DNA of 64,000 nucleotides, taken from positions 5,456,001 to 5,520,000 of the forward strand of contig NZ_CP150218.1 of the NCBI RefSeq assembly GCF_037969875.1, in the 5' to 3' direction. Below the pieces are notes generated by a model that saw only the letters and a program-made list of their open reading frames with translations, ran no database searches and was not told where the DNA came from. Positions 1-8,018 of this stretch are shown here, piece by piece (position 1 is the first letter of the stretch; each line of letters starts with the position of its first letter). This DNA is from Paenibacillus sp. FSL R7-0337 (GTDB lineage: Bacteria > Bacillota > Bacilli > Paenibacillales > Paenibacillaceae). Both the position numbers and the translations under genes were made by a program.

Positions 1-180
1 GCCCGCCAAGTCCTCGGTGTCGCCAAGCGCAGCGGCGACGCAACCATCGGCGGGCGCAAGCGAGCCCGCCAAGCCCCAAGCGTCGCCAGGCGCAGCGGCG
101 ACGCAGCCAACGGCGGGCGTAAGCGAGCCCGCCAAGCCGGCGTCGCCAAGCGCAGCGGCGACGCAACCATCGGCGGCCAC
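1..180 (+). repeat. In-gene 60-63 bp minisatellite encoding Ala/Pro-rich linker
   Basis: Three near-identical copies start with GTCGCCAAGCGCAGCGGCG-type sequence at about 19, 82 and 142. The first copy is 63 bp (21 codons) and the second 60 bp (20 codons). The array continues past the left edge. It encodes a flexible linker whose length probably varies between strains. Confidence 0.7.
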
Positions 181-640
181 ACCCAAGCCGCCGACCCCCA
201 AGCCCGCTCCGGCGGCTACGGCCAAGCCCGCTCCGGCGGTTACGGCCAAGCCGCCAGCCGCCACGCGCTCCCCGGCAGCCACGCCCAAGCCGGACAACGT
301 GGTCACCCTCTCCATCACCGGAGATGAGGAGCATGGTGTGATTCTGGCCGCCGCCCAGTATGAGATCAAGAAGGGCGAGAGTGTGCTGGACCTGCTGAAG
401 CGGATTACGCGGGGGCAGAAGATCCAGATGGAATATCAGGGCAGCAAGGCATTTGCTTACGTGGAAGGTATAGATAATTTGTACGAGAATGATCACGGGT
501 CAGAGAGCGGGTGGATGTACAAGGTCAATGGAGAATTTCCGTCCAAGGCTGCGGGCAGCTGGATCGTCGAGCCCGGGGATAACATCGAGTGGCTGTATAC
601 GCTTGATCTAGGCAAAGACCTGGGGGCCAAAGCACCATGA
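2..640 (+). CDS. DUF4430-domain surface protein, 5' end outside window
   Basis: The reading frame is open to the left edge, so the start lies upstream; the GTG at 17 is simply an in-frame valine in the repeat region. The visible N-terminal half is a low-complexity Ala/Pro/Ser/Thr linker built from 20-21 residue repeats of the type SPSAAATQPSAGASEPAKP. The last ~110 residues form a DUF4430 domain, related to the C-terminal beta domain of transcobalamin, with motifs such as GWMYKVNG and PGDNIEWLYT. The downstream ECF transporter T gene overlaps the stop by 4 bp (ATGA), so they are co-transcribed. In firmicutes DUF4430 proteins often accompany predicted cobalamin ECF transporters. I infer an extracellular ligand-capture role. 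The linker would let the domain reach through the wall. The substrate is not proven by the sequence. Confidence 0.75.
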   Translation, partial: PAKSSVSPSAAATQPSAGASEPAKPQASPGAAATQPTAGVSEPAKPASPSAAATQPSAATPKPPTPKPAPAATAKPAPAVTAKPPAATRSPAATPKPDNVVTLSITGDEEHGVILAAAQYEIKKGESVLDLLKRITRGQKIQMEYQGSKAFAYVEGIDNLYENDHGSESGWMYKVNGEFPSKAAGSWIVEPGDNIEWLYTLDLGKDLGAKAP

Positions 641-1581
641 GCAGCGGCTTCCGTTCCATGCATCCGGTAGTAGCCCTGCTGTATTATGCAGGGCTGCTGC
701 TGTTCACTCTGATGATCTTCCATCCGTTATTTCTGGCTACAGAGATAGCCGGACTGCTGGTGTTGCTGCTATTGCAGGGACAAGGGAGGCTGCTTGTGCG
801 CGGCTTGCCTTTTATGCTGCTGATGACAGCTTCCGTGGCCTTGCTGAACCCGATGTTCTCGCATAGAGGAGCGCATATTCTGTTCTACTGGTTGGATCAG
901 CCTATTACACTGGAAGCTGTGCTGTATGGACTGATGATGATGACAATGCTGCTAACCATTTTTATCTGGTTTATATCCTACAATTACACGGTGACTACAG
1001 ATAAATTCATGTACCTGTTCGCGGCGGCTGCGCCGAGAACAGCGCTGCTGACGCTGATGGCCATCCGGTTCGTGCCGCTGTTCCAGCGGCGGCTGCGCCA
1101 GATTACGCTGATCCAGCGTCTGCGCGGGGTAGATACCGGTACGGGAAGCCTTAAGAAAAGAATGACTGACGGAATGACGCTGCTCAAAGTGCTGCTGACC
1201 TGGTCGCTGGAGGAAGCCCTCCAGACTGGAGACTCCATGTCAGCCCGTGGTTACGGCAGCACCAAACGCAGCACTTACACGATATACAAGGCCGATTTGC
1301 AGGATAAGCTGGTGATGCTGCTGTTAACTGTTAGCGGTGTGGTTACGCTGCTGTTCTGGGTGCAGGGCTACGGCAAGCTGGAGATCTATCCCCGGATGAG
1401 ACCGGCGGACTTCGGCTGGCAGGAGGCCGTCATGTACGGCAGCTTCTGCCTGTTCGTGCTCATTCCTGCGGGGCTGGAAGGAAAGGAGAAATGGTTATGG
1501 AGATCCTCAAAGCACAGCAGTTATCCTTCCGATACCCTGAAGAAAACAGGGACACACTCCATGAGCTATCGTTCGTCATAG
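637..1581 (+). CDS. ECF transporter transmembrane component (EcfT/CbiQ family)
   Basis: Energy-coupling T subunit that connects the S component to the two ATPase domains at the membrane. The 314-residue protein has hydrophobic segments at about 10-50, 60-75, 90-115 and 215-235, and a cytoplasmic helical region. That region carries the LIQRLRG segment (about 158-165) and the SARGYG motif (about 201-206), corresponding to the family's Ala-Arg-Gly coupling motifs. The ATG overlaps the previous stop by 4 bp. The reading frame runs about 85 bp into the ATPase gene, giving a non-hydrophobic, Ser/Lys-rich tail of about 30 residues that the family does not need. Substrate is probably a cobalamin-type vitamin from the DUF4430 neighbour, which is an inference. 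Confidence 0.8.
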   Translation: MSSGFRSMHPVVALLYYAGLLLFTLMIFHPLFLATEIAGLLVLLLLQGQGRLLVRGLPFMLLMTASVALLNPMFSHRGAHILFYWLDQPITLEAVLYGLMMMTMLLTIFIWFISYNYTVTTDKFMYLFAAAAPRTALLTLMAIRFVPLFQRRLRQITLIQRLRGVDTGTGSLKKRMTDGMTLLKVLLTWSLEEALQTGDSMSARGYGSTKRSTYTIYKADLQDKLVMLLLTVSGVVTLLFWVQGYGKLEIYPRMRPADFGWQEAVMYGSFCLFVLIPAGLEGKEKWLWRSSKHSSYPSDTLKKTGTHSMSYRSS

Positions 1582-3227
1582 AAGAGGGTGAATTTGTCGT
1601 GCTCTGCGGCCCGTCCGGCAGCGGCAAAACCACCCTGCTGCGCCATCTGAAGCGGGAGCTCGCCCCGGTAGGTTCAATCAGCGGAACCTTGACCTACAAA
1701 GGGAAACCTCTATCCGGGCTTCCGGCAGCGGTGGCTGCCGGGGAGATCGGGATGGTCTTCCAGAACCCGGATGCACAGATAGTGATGGATACGGTCTGGC
1801 ATGAGCTGGCCTTCTCCATGGAGAATCTGGGGCTACCGCCTGCTGTCATGCGGACCCGGCTGGCAGAGATCTGTGGCTTGTTCGGGCTGGAGCCGCTGCT
1901 TTACCGTCCGGTACATGAGCTGTCAGGCGGACAAAAGCAGCTAATGAACCTGGCCTCAGTGCTGCTGCTTCAGCCCAAGGTGCTGCTGCTTGATGAGCCA
2001 ACCTCCCAGCTTGATCCCGTTGCTGCGCGGGAATTCATTATGGCGCTGCAGCGGCTGAACGAGGAGATGGCGGTCACGGTGATCATCAGCGAGCACAGGC
2101 TGGAGGAGGTGCTGCCGCTGGCTGATCGGGTGCTGATGCTGGAAGACGGCAAGCTGCTGGCAGATGCCGCTCCCCGCTTGTTCGCCCGGCAGACCGGCAG
2201 CGGGGCCTTGACCTCGGCTGGACGTTACCTGTCAGCCGCTTCACGCCTGCACTTGTCGCTCTCTCCGGAAGCAGATTCGACTGCGCCGGAGAATATTCCG
2301 CTGACCGTGCGTGAGGGCAGACGCTGGATACATTCCCTGCTGGCTAGAACGGACGCTGCCGCAGGCTTAGAACTTGTTAATAACTTGAATAGTCCCGACG
2401 TACCAGCCCCCCTAACTTCCCGCGTAATATCTGCTCAAGGGGCGTCTTCATCCCCAATCCCCGCCGCATCGTCTCTGCTCACCTGCCGCGAAGTGACCTT
2501 CCGGTATGAGAAGGAGGGCCGGGAGGTCCTCAGGAAGCTCTCGCTGACACTCAAGCAGGGGGAGCTCCTGGCAGTCATGGGCGGGAACGGCGCAGGCAAG
2601 TCCACCCTGCTGCATGTGCTGAACGGGCTGATGAAGCCGCAGCGCGGCAAAATAGAGCTGGCCAAAGGCAAGACTACCGGCCTGCTGGCGCAGAATCCGC
2701 TGCTCTATTTCAGTTATGATACAGTGGCTGAGGAGTTACAGCATATGGGCAGCTACGCCGGGTTATCCCCTGAGGCAGCAGAAAGCCGGATTGAGGCTTT
2801 ACTCGAAGTGTTCCAGCTCCGGGAGGTGCTGCAGAGTCATCCGCATGATCTCAGCGGCGGGCAGCAGCAGCAGACCGCGCTTGCCATGATGCTGCTCATG
2901 AAGCCGGATATTCTGCTGCTGGATGAGCCGACCAAGGGGCTTGATCCAGCCGCCAAAGACAGGCTGGCCGCCCTGCTTCAGCAATTGCGCGGGCAAGGGA
3001 TCAGTATTCTTATCGTAACGCATGATGTAGAGTTCGCGGCTAGGCATGCTACGCGCTGCGCGCTCCTGTTCGACGGGGGAATTACGGCGGAGGGCACACC
3101 GGCTGAGTTCTTCAGCAACAATTACTTCTATACCACGGCAGTCAACCGGATGGTGCGGGACTGGCTGCCGCAGGCATTGACCATAGAGGATGTGATTCGC
3201 GCATGGCCCGCTTCCGCGTACCGCTGA
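1497..3227 (+). CDS. ECF transporter ATPase, two ABC domains fused
   Basis: Both A subunits of the ECF module lie in one polypeptide of about 576 residues. Domain 1 has Walker A GPSGSGKTT near residue 40, signature ELSGGQKQ near 141 and Walker B VLLLDEPTSQLD near 163. Domain 2 has Walker A GGNGAGKST near 363, signature LSGGQQQQ near 452 and Walker B ILLLDEPTKGLD near 473. A poorly conserved linker of about 80 residues separates them. ATG 1497 is preferred over ATG 1491 because AAGGAG at 1483-1488 then sits 8 nt away instead of 2. The gene overlaps the T gene upstream and the S gene downstream (25 bp), so the three are translated as one unit. Confidence 0.88.
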   Translation: MEILKAQQLSFRYPEENRDTLHELSFVIEEGEFVVLCGPSGSGKTTLLRHLKRELAPVGSISGTLTYKGKPLSGLPAAVAAGEIGMVFQNPDAQIVMDTVWHELAFSMENLGLPPAVMRTRLAEICGLFGLEPLLYRPVHELSGGQKQLMNLASVLLLQPKVLLLDEPTSQLDPVAAREFIMALQRLNEEMAVTVIISEHRLEEVLPLADRVLMLEDGKLLADAAPRLFARQTGSGALTSAGRYLSAASRLHLSLSPEADSTAPENIPLTVREGRRWIHSLLARTDAAAGLELVNNLNSPDVPAPLTSRVISAQGASSSPIPAASSLLTCREVTFRYEKEGREVLRKLSLTLKQGELLAVMGGNGAGKSTLLHVLNGLMKPQRGKIELAKGKTTGLLAQNPLLYFSYDTVAEELQHMGSYAGLSPEAAESRIEALLEVFQLREVLQSHPHDLSGGQQQQTALAMMLLMKPDILLLDEPTKGLDPAAKDRLAALLQQLRGQGISILIVTHDVEFAARHATRCALLFDGGITAEGTPAEFFSNNYFYTTAVNRMVRDWLPQALTIEDVIRAWPASAYR

Positions 3228-3901
3228 TAATTGCCCTGGGACTCTTCATCGCCGGGCTTGCGCTTACCGCAGCATTCACTGACCGGCATTATGTACTGCT
3301 TAGCGTGGTGCTGCTGCTGGCTGCGCTCCTGCCGCTGTTCATCCGGCTGGAGCGCCGGCCGCTACAGTCCCGTGAACTCGTGCTGCTGGCGGTGTTGTCA
3401 GCCATCGCTGCGGTCAGCCGGATACCTTTTGCCGCGCTTCCCGGGGTGAAGCCTGTGTCGGCCGTTGTCATCCTCTCCGCTTATGTCTTCGGGGCAGAGG
3501 CGGGATTCGTCATCGGTGCAGTTGCTGCGCTGGTCTCCAATATTTACTTCGGGCAAGGGCCCTGGACGCCATGGCAGATGTTCGCCTGGGGCATGACCGG
3601 ACTTACAGCCGGGTGGCTGCGGAGGAGCTGGCTATTGCGTAAGCGGGCCGGACTGCTGGTGTTTGGCTTCATCTGGGGGTTCCTGTTCGGCTGGATTATG
3701 AATATCTGGGTCCTGCTCAGTTTGCCGGATGCCTTTAGCTGGCGGCTGGTTGCCGTTACGTTTGCCGCAAGCTTTTATTTCGATCTGGCCCATGCCTTGT
3801 CGAATGTATTCTTCTTAGCAGTGCTGGCCGGAGGCTGGACCAAGGTGCTGCAGAGATTCCACAAGAAATATGGCTTGCTTCAAGAGGGAATGGAATTATA
3901 A
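3203..3901 (+). CDS. ECF transporter S component (substrate-binding membrane protein)
   Basis: A 232-residue membrane protein with about six to seven hydrophobic segments. The central part has the feel of ECF S components: an AVSRIPFAALPGVKPVSAVV stretch near residues 72-91, then GAEAGFVIGAVAALVSNIYF and a GQGPWTPWQMFAWG loop. S components bind one vitamin with high affinity. The operon begins with a DUF4430 (transcobalamin-like) protein, so a corrinoid or related substrate is the best guess. It completes a four-gene transporter and is the last gene of the operon. The start overlaps the ATPase gene by 25 bp; GAGGATG lies about 10 nt upstream. Confidence 0.78.
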   Translation: MARFRVPLIIALGLFIAGLALTAAFTDRHYVLLSVVLLLAALLPLFIRLERRPLQSRELVLLAVLSAIAAVSRIPFAALPGVKPVSAVVILSAYVFGAEAGFVIGAVAALVSNIYFGQGPWTPWQMFAWGMTGLTAGWLRRSWLLRKRAGLLVFGFIWGFLFGWIMNIWVLLSLPDAFSWRLVAVTFAASFYFDLAHALSNVFFLAVLAGGWTKVLQRFHKKYGLLQEGMEL

Positions 3902-3968
3902 TTAATAGATAGCGCTTTACTAAAATGATATTTTTCTTCTTTTTTCGACAATTTTTTTAGCAGGGCCA

Positions 3969-3996
3969 TCAACAATTCGATGTTATTCTCCGATAA
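3969..3996 (+). promoter_or_regulatory. Candidate sigma-D (motility) promoter of the chemotaxis receptor
   Basis: TCAA at 3969-3972 and TCCGATAA at 3989-3996 with 16 nt between them resemble the Bacillus sigma-D pattern TAAA-N15/16-GCCGATAT, with mismatches. The location, 41 nt before a methyl-accepting chemotaxis gene, fits. The call rests on similarity only. Confidence 0.35.
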
Positions 3997-4037
3997 ATAA
4001 GGTTACAGCTAGATTCGAGAAGGCGGGATAACGGGAA

Positions 4038-5747
4038 ATGAGACATCTGAAGATTAAGCATAAAATGATTGTACTGATAGCGGTGGTTATCCTACTGCTG
4101 ATCGGGATTGGAACAACAGGTATTCTGACGACAACCAGAATGGCGGACAGGTCTGAAGAGACGTATAGGCAGAACCTGCAGCCGATTTATTTCGTAACGG
4201 AGATCCGCGGGAATAACCGGGCAATTGAGTCTTTTCTGCTGGAGGATCTGATTACCACGGATGACGCCAAGAAGCAGGAGCTGAAGGCGAGAATTCAGGA
4301 GAACATCCAGACGAACAATGAGCTGATGGCCGAACTGAGGAACATTGAATTTAACAATGAGAAGATTGCTGCTTATGTGAACGAATATACCTTGCTGCTG
4401 CCGGACTACCGCTCACAGCGTGATAATATTATCCACCTGGCCGATAACGATCTTAACGACGAAGGGTATCAGGTGTTCACGGGCCAGACCTTTAATGAGC
4501 TGCGTGACAAAATGGTCAGGCTGCTTGAAGAGACAGCGACGTTATTCATTCAGGATGCGTCTGCCCATAACACACAGACCATAGAGAGTGCCAAGAGCTC
4601 TGTTACACTAAGCAGCGTTCTGATTGTGCTGGCCTTGCTGCTCAGTATTGTCCTCAGTATCATTATCACACGGCTGATTACAAGACCGCTGAAGGAATTG
4701 CAGGGGCTGATGAAGCGGGCGGAAGAAGGGGATCTGACGGCCTCTGCCGCTTACCGGTCCAGGGATGAGATCGGCCAGATTAATACCTCGTTCAATACCA
4801 TGCTGGACGGCTTGAAAAATATGATGCGCGGCGTCTCGGAGAGCGCCGAGATTCTCTCGGCTTCCTCCCAGCAGATGAGCGCCAGTGCCGACCAGACCGC
4901 ACACGCCTCACAGATGATCGCTGAGACCTCAGGCGAGATCGCGGCCGGATTCGATGTGCAGGCAGAGAGCATTACCCTTACTACGCAGTCTGTACGGACG
5001 ATGTCTTATGAGATTGCCGAAGCCCGGCATAGCGGAAATGAAATGACACGCCTGATGGAACAGGCTGCCTCCTCCACGGAACGCGGTGTGTACGCAGTAG
5101 AGCAGATTCTGGCCCAGATGCGGGAGATTGACTCCAGTGTCTCGGCGAGCCGGCTGATTGTGGGCAACCTGGGCAGCCTGTCTGAAGAGATAAATACGAT
5201 TATTACAACCATCAATGAGATTGCGACCCAGACCAATTTGTTGTCCCTGAATGCTTCCATCGAGGCGGCACGGGCGGGTGAGCATGGCCGTGGCTTCGCA
5301 GTAGTTGCCGGTGAGATCCGGAAGCTGGCGGAGGCTACCGGATCAAGCTCGCTGCAGATTACGGAGATCATTAACCATATCCGTCAGCAGACCGCCAGTG
5401 CCGTTGAATCGATGGAGCAGGGCTCCGGGATTGTCTCTCATGGCGTAGCACAGAGTGAAGTGGTATCGGAAGCCTTTACAGCGATCCAGACCTCCATTCA
5501 GGCGGCCAGTGAGCAGACAGAGCAGATTACAGAGGTTATCGGCCATGTCGCGCAAGAATCGGAGGAAGCAGCCAAGTCTATGTCGACGGTGAATGAAATC
5601 TCGCGCAAAGGCGCCGCAGACGTTCAGGGCACCAGCGAAGCAAGCCTGGAGCAACTGACCGCGATGGGAGAGATGTCCTCTTCCGCACAGTATCTGGCTA
5701 CCCTGGCCGAGGACCTGCAGAAGCATCTGGCAAGGTTCCGGCTGTAA
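4038..5747 (+). CDS. Methyl-accepting chemotaxis protein
   Basis: Transmembrane chemoreceptor of 569 residues that controls CheA through CheW. TM1 is about residues 9-31, followed by an extracellular four-helix-bundle (4HB_MCP-type) sensor to about 185. TM2 is about 188-210, HAMP about 211-263, and the rest is the long cytoplasmic signalling coiled coil. The highly conserved hairpin tip is present near residues 394-424 (EIATQTNLLSLNASIEAARA followed by GEHGRGFAVVA). The gene is monocistronic, with its own candidate sigma-D promoter. The C-terminus ends in ARFRL without a CheR-tethering pentapeptide of the NWETF type. The ligand cannot be deduced. Confidence 0.92.
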   Translation: MRHLKIKHKMIVLIAVVILLLIGIGTTGILTTTRMADRSEETYRQNLQPIYFVTEIRGNNRAIESFLLEDLITTDDAKKQELKARIQENIQTNNELMAELRNIEFNNEKIAAYVNEYTLLLPDYRSQRDNIIHLADNDLNDEGYQVFTGQTFNELRDKMVRLLEETATLFIQDASAHNTQTIESAKSSVTLSSVLIVLALLLSIVLSIIITRLITRPLKELQGLMKRAEEGDLTASAAYRSRDEIGQINTSFNTMLDGLKNMMRGVSESAEILSASSQQMSASADQTAHASQMIAETSGEIAAGFDVQAESITLTTQSVRTMSYEIAEARHSGNEMTRLMEQAASSTERGVYAVEQILAQMREIDSSVSASRLIVGNLGSLSEEINTIITTINEIATQTNLLSLNASIEAARAGEHGRGFAVVAGEIRKLAEATGSSSLQITEIINHIRQQTASAVESMEQGSGIVSHGVAQSEVVSEAFTAIQTSIQAASEQTEQITEVIGHVAQESEEAAKSMSTVNEISRKGAADVQGTSEASLEQLTAMGEMSSSAQYLATLAEDLQKHLARFRL

Positions 5748-5763
5748 CTGCTATAATAGACAC

Positions 5764-5830
5764 GAGCCTGGCCCGATTCGGCCGAGGAACCCTGGAGATT
5801 CCCGGGCATCCTCAGCGGAGCCGGGCTTTT
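5764..5830 (+). terminator. Possible terminator after the chemoreceptor gene
   Basis: An imperfect stem pairs AGCCTGGC (about 5765) with GCCGGGCT (about 5820), with further pairing inside and only a short TTTT after it. It lies between two plus-strand genes. Weak because the stem has mismatches and the T-run is short. Confidence 0.3.
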
Positions 5831-5872
5831 GAACGTATTATTATTATTAACCTCAGGGAGGCGGTCTCTATA

Positions 5873-7000
5873 ATGAATAATCGAACATGGAAGCTGGCGG
5901 TAGTTCCAGCCTTGTTAATGACACTTGCAGCTTGCAGCTCGAATCAGGCTAGTACTCCGGCGGTTAGCCCCAGCCCGCAGCCAACAGCAGCTCCTGTAGA
6001 AGCGTCTGTCCAGCCGACGGAAGGGCCGAAGGCTACACCGGCACCTGCTGAAGCTGCTGGCGTAAAGGTTGGGGAAGTTAAGCAGTATGAGCAAATCGCG
6101 ATTTCCGACTGGAAAGATGATCACACCATTGTCGTGTCCAAGGCGAACGATAAGCTTGGGCCGATCGCCTCGGGAGAGCTGAAGGGGTCTTATCCGCAGA
6201 GCCTGTATTTCTTCCATCTGAATACCGGCAAATACGATTTGATTACTGAGAAGGCGAACATGATGCTGGGGGATGCCAAGCTATCCGCCGATCAGTTGTT
6301 TCTGCTGTATAGTGAATTCTCCCTGGGCGATCCTGTCTACAATGTAATGGACCTGGGGTCCAAGAAGACCTTCACCATCAAGGGCGATACCATTGCCGGG
6401 GCAATGGGAGCCGAGTGGGCAGATAAGGATACAGTAGTGGGTCCAGCTTACAGCGGCGGCGCTTATACAGCGACTACTTCTATGAAGATTGCGCCGGTGG
6501 AGGGACTGGGCGGGGAAGGCCTGATTGTTGTAAGACAAATCAAGAATAAGATCTATTACACCAGTAATTCGAATGACTCGCTGCACACCCTGAACCTGAA
6601 TACTAAGGAAAAGGCAGACCTAAATATTCCAGGTACCAGCAGCGTAAACCCTTCGCCGGACGAAGAACAAATGCTGATCCTGCAGTATAAGGAGAATACC
6701 CAGGCGCTGCTGCTCAGCGGCACAGACGGTAAGAATCCGCGGACCCTGGTGGAAGGCGCTGAACTTGGGTCCGTCTCCTGGTCTCCAGACCAACGTCTGG
6801 TCGCCTATAGTGTAACTATTGAGGAGAAGGGGACAACGAAGAATACCTTATATGTCTACGACCTGTCTTCTGATAAGTCCGTTCAGATTGCGGAGAGCAA
6901 CGGGACGATGACCACCTCATGGAGCCCCAATGGCAAGCAGCTTGCGTATACGGAGCGGGATGACAGCGGCAGCAGCAGCAGTATAGTACAGTTAAAGTAG
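5873..7000 (+). CDS. Secreted lipoprotein with TolB/PD40-like beta-propeller
   Basis: A 375-residue protein with a signal peptide ending in the lipobox LAAC (Cys21), so membrane-anchored on the outer face. A Pro/Ala/Thr linker spans about 24-60. The rest is made of repeated beta-propeller blades in the PD40/TolB style, visible as SVSWSPDQRLVAYS (about 302) and TTSWSPNGKQLAYTE (about 348). These propellers usually mediate protein or sugar binding; no catalytic motif is visible. AGGGAGG lies 14-20 nt before ATG. It stands alone between the chemoreceptor and a strong terminator, so neighbours give no functional hint. Confidence 0.8.
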   Translation: MNNRTWKLAVVPALLMTLAACSSNQASTPAVSPSPQPTAAPVEASVQPTEGPKATPAPAEAAGVKVGEVKQYEQIAISDWKDDHTIVVSKANDKLGPIASGELKGSYPQSLYFFHLNTGKYDLITEKANMMLGDAKLSADQLFLLYSEFSLGDPVYNVMDLGSKKTFTIKGDTIAGAMGAEWADKDTVVGPAYSGGAYTATTSMKIAPVEGLGGEGLIVVRQIKNKIYYTSNSNDSLHTLNLNTKEKADLNIPGTSSVNPSPDEEQMLILQYKENTQALLLSGTDGKNPRTLVEGAELGSVSWSPDQRLVAYSVTIEEKGTTKNTLYVYDLSSDKSVQIAESNGTMTTSWSPNGKQLAYTERDDSGSSSSIVQLK

Positions 7001-7031
7001 AACATCAACATGATGGCAATCTTTAAAATCC

Positions 7032-7082
7032 AAAAAAAGCGGTCCGCACCGGTAAATCTACCGGATACGGACCGCTTTTTTT
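7032..7082. terminator. Strong bidirectional intrinsic terminator
   Basis: AAAAAAAGCGGTCCG pairs with CGGACCGCTTTTTTT around a short loop that itself contains CCGGT/ACCGG. A-run and T-run flank the stem, so it can stop the plus-strand lipoprotein transcript and the minus-strand qox transcript that converge here. Confidence 0.93.
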
Positions 7083-7126
7083 ATAGATTACTTGAAGGAG
7101 CATAACGCTCCTCTGCTTCTTAGGTG

Positions 7127-7420
7127 CTAAGCATACCAGCCCCATACGAAGATGAACAGGGTGCCGAAGATGGTGACCAGGGCCACGAACATGGCATATG
7201 CGATGTTGATATACAGTTCTTTTTTGGAATCGGCCGATTCTCCGATGTGCATGAACACAAACAGCTGCAAGGAAGCCTGGATTAGCGCTGTGATTAGCAG
7301 CACCACCATATTGGCACTGGAGGACAGGTCTCCATAAATAACAATCAGTGCAGCGGCAGAGAGGACCAGAGAGGCTACATAACCCATCACATGCTTAATT
7401 GGGAATAGTTGCTTCATCAT
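7127..7420 (-). CDS. qoxD: Quinol oxidase subunit IV
   Basis: A 97-residue protein with three hydrophobic helices (about 13-30, 38-60, 72-95) and the family pattern QASLQLFVFMHIGE. It is the small accessory subunit of the aa3-type menaquinol oxidase and helps assembly of the CuB centre in related systems. It is the last gene of qoxABCD and starts a few bases after qoxC ends. The convergent terminator at 7032-7082 closes the operon. Subunit identity follows from size, position and motif. Confidence 0.9.
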   Translation of the reverse strand: MMKQLFPIKHVMGYVASLVLSAAALIVIYGDLSSSANMVVLLITALIQASLQLFVFMHIGESADSKKELYINIAYAMFVALVTIFGTLFIFVWGWYA

Positions 7421-7421
7421 G

Positions 7422-8018
7422 TCACATCAGTCCTTTCAGGTAGACGAAGCTGAAGATAAAGATCCAGACCACGTCTAAGAAGTGCCAGAACAAGGAGAAG
7501 ATGAACGTTTTGTTGGCGGTAGCGGGAGTAATGCCGCGCTTCCACAGCTGAATCATAATGCCAATTCCCCACAGCAGGCCGAAGCTGACGTGAAGACCAT
7601 GCGTTCCCAGTAGTATGAACAGACTGGAGAGGAAGCCGCTGGTCTGCAGGGTAGCTCCTTCATGCACATAAGTGAAGAACTCGTCGATTTCGATACCGAC
7701 AAAAGCAAGACCCATCACCAGCGTAATCGCCATGAAGACCATCATAGCTTTCTTGTAGCCATGCCGCATGGCATGGACAGCCAGACCGATAGTGAAGGAA
7801 CTCGACAGCAGGAGGAAGGTCTCCATCAGCACCGGGCCGATCTCGAACAGCTCGCTGCCGCTAGGTCCGCTGGCATAGCGGTTAACCATTACGAAATATA
7901 CTGTGAACAGCGTAGCGAAGAGAGGGATCTCGGCTCCGAGAAAGACCCAGAAGCCGAAGATCTTGTTACTGTTCTCTTCCGTTGAATATTCGAGCGGCTT
8001 GGACGCATCTATTTTCAT
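7422..8018 (-). CDS. qoxC: Quinol oxidase subunit III
   Basis: A 198-residue protein with five membrane helices, normal for QoxC, which lacks the first two helices of long mitochondrial-type subunit III. The motifs FGFWVFLGAEIPLFATLF near the N-terminus and GTHGLHVSFGLLWG, FWHFLDVVWIF near the C-terminus are typical of heme-copper oxidase subunit III. It overlaps qoxB by 4 bp (ATGA), consistent with translational coupling. Confidence 0.94.
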   Translation of the reverse strand: MKIDASKPLEYSTEENSNKIFGFWVFLGAEIPLFATLFTVYFVMVNRYASGPSGSELFEIGPVLMETFLLLSSSFTIGLAVHAMRHGYKKAMMVFMAITLVMGLAFVGIEIDEFFTYVHEGATLQTSGFLSSLFILLGTHGLHVSFGLLWGIGIMIQLWKRGITPATANKTFIFSLFWHFLDVVWIFIFSFVYLKGLM

